Shown here piece by piece: positions 22,252 to 24,348 of a DNA stretch of 24,348 nucleotides; position 1 is the first letter of the stretch; every line of letters starts with the position of its first letter. The DNA is from GCA-2733415 sp049614485 (GTDB taxonomy: Bacteria; Bacteroidota; Bacteroidia; Flavobacteriales; Flavobacteriaceae). Position numbers and translations under genes: made by a program. The notes under the pieces are model-generated. The model was not told the DNA's origin, ran no database searches, and was given only the letters and a program-made list of their open reading frames with translations. The stretch lies in contig JBMZDR010000025.1 in assembly GCA_049614485.1 (NCBI GenBank), positions 1-24,348 on the forward strand, written 5' to 3'.

Positions 22252-22359
22252 AACGGTTTAGCTATGAATAAGTACGTTGTAAAAAACAGAGGGAGCTATT
22301 CAGTTTTTATTTACTAATTTAGGAGCCTAAACACGACACTAATCATACACATTACAGTT
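22252..22359. repeat. Imperfect palindrome with attC-like layout
   Basis: The left arm (22252-22280, starting AACGGTTTAG) and the right arm (22331-22359, ending TTACAGTT) are both 29 bases. They are partly complementary: AAC with GTT at the ends, TATGA with TCATA, and CGT-GT with ACACG. A tighter pair GTTTAG (22256-22261) with CTAAAC (22327-22332) is also possible. An imperfect hairpin of about 100 bases bounded by AAC and GTT, placed before a lone accessory gene with its own promoter, is the layout of integron attC sites. The flanking core bases fit the classical RYYYAAC/GTTRRRY consensus only partly. The remaining part of the 22068-22402 gap shows nothing else that I can identify. Confidence 0.4.
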
Positions 22360-22386
22360 GGTAATAGCCCTCCTCTGGTAAATTTG
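22358..22386 (+). promoter_or_regulatory. Bacteroidota promoter for the DUF4238 gene
   Basis: TTG (22358-22360) and TAAATTTG (22379-22386, perfect TAnnTTTG) are separated by 18 bases, within the range seen for Bacteroidota promoters. Transcription should start near 22391, about 12 bases before the ATG at 22403. The -33 triplet overlaps the right end of the palindrome at 22252-22359. Confidence 0.6.
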
Positions 22387-22402
22387 GTATTTTAAAAACA
22401 CA

Positions 22403-23332
22403 ATGCAAGTAAAAAAGAAACATCACTATGTTTGGAAAGAATACTTGAAAGCGTGGTCTGAAAACAACCAAGTACCAGCACTAATTAAAAAATCAGGAAA
22501 AATCATAAAAGCTAATCCCGAAGGTTTAGCGCAACAAAGGTATTTTTATGCACTTGAAGAATTTACTCAAGAAGAGGAAATTATTCTTAAAAAGCTAGTT
22601 AACCAATGGAGTAAAGAATCTACTATCAAAATTAATTTAGAGTTTTATGAAACATTTACGTCATATTCCAAGTTAAAAAGGCTAACCAAAACAATTAATT
22701 TAAATGATGAGCTAAAAGAGACGTTAAATTTACTCCGTACAAATACAATGGAAGATTCTCATTTGATATTTGAAAATTTTGGAAAAAAGTTAATCAGTAT
22801 TAGAACATATGAAGACCTCTCTTTTTTGAACGATGAAATGGAATTATTTTTTACAATGATATATATATCTTTTCAGTATCTCAGAACAAAAAATATGCAA
22901 TTAAAAGTTAAAGATGTTATAGAGAAATACGATTATTTATCGCCAAAATTCCTAAATTTTCTGCCGTTTATATACGCCACGAGTATTGCTGATACCTTAA
23001 CTTATGACAAACACATCAAATTTATATTTTTAGAGAATACTTCTGAAATTGATTTTATCACATCTGACCAACCATTAATAAATAATAAGATTGACCAATT
23101 AAATTATAAAGGTACAATTGCACAGTTAGATATATATTATCCTATAACACCACGAATTGCACTACTAATTCATTATCAAGAACAAAAAGAAAAATACAAA
23201 AAAGTAGAATTAAATTCTGTAGAAGTAAATAAGTATAACGAAACCATATATAATCATTCTAATGAATTTGTTTTTGCCAGTTTAACAGAACAATTAGACG
23301 AATATAAAAACTGCAAAATAACACCGTATTAG
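22403..23332 (+). CDS. DUF4238 domain protein
   Basis: This 309-aa protein opens KKKHHYVWKEYLKAWS, the HHYVP-like signature at the start of DUF4238 proteins, and has FITSDQPLINN at about residues 217-227, the second conserved motif (TSDxP). It is mostly helical between these, with no signal or membrane segment. DUF4238 proteins are scattered through accessory regions and some defence islands. Their biochemical role is not established to my knowledge, although the conserved HH and SD motifs look catalytic. The gene stands alone on the plus strand with its own promoter, between the metal modules and a convergent NADAR gene. It is very AT-rich, more than the metal genes, which suggests separate acquisition. 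Confidence 0.85.
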   Translation: MQVKKKHHYVWKEYLKAWSENNQVPALIKKSGKIIKANPEGLAQQRYFYALEEFTQEEEIILKKLVNQWSKESTIKINLEFYETFTSYSKLKRLTKTINLNDELKETLNLLRTNTMEDSHLIFENFGKKLISIRTYEDLSFLNDEMELFFTMIYISFQYLRTKNMQLKVKDVIEKYDYLSPKFLNFLPFIYATSIADTLTYDKHIKFIFLENTSEIDFITSDQPLINNKIDQLNYKGTIAQLDIYYPITPRIALLIHYQEQKEKYKKVELNSVEVNKYNETIYNHSNEFVFASLTEQLDEYKNCKITPY

Positions 23333-23445
23333 TCTACTTACGAAAAAGCTTCTCAGATTTTATTTAACAATTTTACGCTAAAATAAGCGAAACATCATAT
23401 ACAAAACCATTACTATTAATTTAAAATCAGAACGTATTATTGTTA

Positions 23446-24066
23446 TTAAGCTAGATCTAAATCAAACAGAATGTTATTTTCAAACTCAAAAATAGGATTA
23501 CAAACTGTTTCAATTGAAGAGCCATATAGCAAAAAACCGTATATGTCTAAAGGCTGTACACAATTGATATCATTGTTTTCAAAAACGAACTCTTCTCTTA
23601 ACTGCATTAACAAACGACCTAAGGCATTTTTCCCAATTAATTTATTTGATTCAATTTCTACAGCAGCCCAATCTTTATCTTTATTTGATAACTCTACTAT
23701 TGACTTAGTTTCTGTTTCTTTTAATGCATTAGAAAATTTATCATAATTCTGAGATAACTTAACTTTTAAAACCCAATACATTATTGAATATTTCACTTCT
23801 TCCCAATCTTGCCTTGTATGGTTTAAATATTTGCGACTAATCATTTTAGCAGTCATAGGACTGTTTTGCTCAATTATTTCTTGCTGTATAGCAGGAAATA
23901 ATGGATAACGACAAGCTTGATATAACGCTTCTGCAGAAGGTATTATAATGTCGTTTACTCTAATTGAGTAACCACCAGCCATATTTGAAAGCCCACCAAA
24001 CCTTGCTTTAGTGCTTTTAAAAGCTATGACATCTTTCTTATTATATGTTCTTTCTGAAATTTTCAT
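23446..24066 (-). CDS. NADAR domain protein (YbiA-like)
   Basis: This 206-aa protein matches the NADAR family along its length: FGGLSNMAGG (about 23-32), PSAEALYQACRYP (43-55), W88 with VKYSIMYWVLKVKLSQN (91-107), an ELSNKDKDW segment (125-133) and KLIGKNALGRLLMQLRE (142-158). NADAR proteins are N-glycosidases acting on ADP-ribose-type or ribosylamino substrates. Examples are YbiA/RibX-type proteins in riboflavin intermediate clearance, and members that remove ADP-ribose from guanine as antitoxins to DarT-like enzymes. Which role applies here cannot be told from this window. The usual W-G after the S..D motif is W-A-A here. A second gene ends 23 bases upstream on the same strand, so they form an operon, which continues beyond the window. 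Confidence 0.88.
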   Translation of the reverse strand: MKISERTYNKKDVIAFKSTKARFGGLSNMAGGYSIRVNDIIIPSAEALYQACRYPLFPAIQQEIIEQNSPMTAKMISRKYLNHTRQDWEEVKYSIMYWVLKVKLSQNYDKFSNALKETETKSIVELSNKDKDWAAVEIESNKLIGKNALGRLLMQLREEFVFENNDINCVQPLDIYGFLLYGSSIETVCNPIFEFENNILFDLDLA

Positions 24067-24089
24067 TTATTACAATATATAAAAATAAT

Positions 24090-24348
24090 TTATAACCCTC
24101 TATTTTTAAGGCCAAAAAGAGGCAACCAATTATGACCCGGAACATCCCACCAAAACACTAAAGGACAGGTGTTTGAAATATTTCTCCATGTAAAAAACAA
24201 TGTGCCAGTACCAAAGGTTTTATGAGATTTAACAGTATCACCTAATGGTCTTTTTCTTCTATCAGGGTTTTCTGTTTGTACCTTACCAAGTAATTCCACA
24301 CCTTTTTCTAAAAAAATCTTCTCAAGCTTTACTCTATTTTCTGGGCTA
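24090..24348 (-). CDS. C-terminal part of an unrecognised protein upstream of the NADAR gene
   Basis: The frame is open from the window edge to the stop at 24090, giving at least 86 residues. An in-frame GTG at 24299 exists, but the frame continues beyond it (…RVKLEKIFLEKGVELLG), so the real start is probably outside. The visible part has a basic middle (NPDRRKRPLGDTVKSHKTFG) and a Trp/Phe-rich end (TLFFTWRNISNT, VFWWDVPGHNWLPLFG). I do not recognise the family. Because it is the partner of a NADAR gene, it may be the enzyme or toxin whose product the NADAR protein processes. That is only a contextual guess. Confidence 0.6.
   Translation of the reverse strand, partial: SPENRVKLEKIFLEKGVELLGKVQTENPDRRKRPLGDTVKSHKTFGTGTLFFTWRNISNTCPLVFWWDVPGHNWLPLFGLKNRGL

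Noticed and set aside
23376..23389. CGCT/AGCG hairpin between the convergent DUF4238 and NADAR genes as a terminator
   Set aside because: Only four pairs and no T run on either side; too weak to call.

Overview
The window looks like chromosomal or integrated accessory DNA from a Bacteroidota organism, most likely a flavobacterium. The DNA is AT-rich. Start sites lack clear Shine-Dalgarno sequences, and several promoters fit the Bacteroidota -7 pattern TAnnTTTG. The protein families point the same way: HYC_CC_PP-type and DUF6660-type small proteins, a CzcA transporter fused to a TolC-like domain, and adaptors with a C-terminal DUF3347-type domain. No species can be named from the sequence alone.

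Layout. (1) 1-1840, plus strand: a compact four-gene cassette (251-aa protein of unknown function, DUF5675-type protein, two small hydrophobic holin-like proteins) closed by a very long hairpin terminator. (2) 1850-2800: about 950 bases with no credible gene. It holds a 29-bp direct repeat pair and then a G/C-richer block (2143-2800) with many nested complementary helices, two capped by the same GCTA loop. An 11-bp perfect inverted repeat bounds the block. Its G-T pairs fit a plus-strand transcript. This looks like a large structured non-coding RNA that I do not recognise, and it is the best candidate here for something undescribed. (3) 2829-13269, minus strand: a copper/silver module (HYC_CC_PP-type protein, CusA, TolC/CusC, CopA with one HMA and two HMBD domains, CusB with HMBD and DUF3347, HMA lipoprotein). 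(4) 13289-22067, minus strand: a divalent-cation module for Zn/Cd/Co-type metals (DUF6660-type protein, CzcA-TolC fusion, CzcB lipoprotein, Fur-family regulator, DUF3703, Zn/Cd-type P1B ATPase). (5) 22068-24348: accessory genes, namely a DUF4238 protein behind an attC-like imperfect palindrome with its own promoter, then a convergent minus-strand pair of a NADAR protein and a truncated unknown gene.

How the genes fit together. In each metal module a P1B ATPase moves metal from cytoplasm to periplasm, and an RND pump with adaptor and outer-membrane channel moves it out of the cell. Each module opens with a small exported Cys/His-rich protein. The two P-type ATPases and two RND pumps carry different substrate signatures (Cu+ versus Zn/Cd), so the modules are complementary, not redundant. 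A Fur-family regulator sits inside the second module, and a Fur-type 7-1-7 palindrome lies just upstream of its czcA. A different perfect 7-1-7 palindrome lies over the expected -33 region of the copper module promoter. All functions are inferred from sequence; no searches were run.
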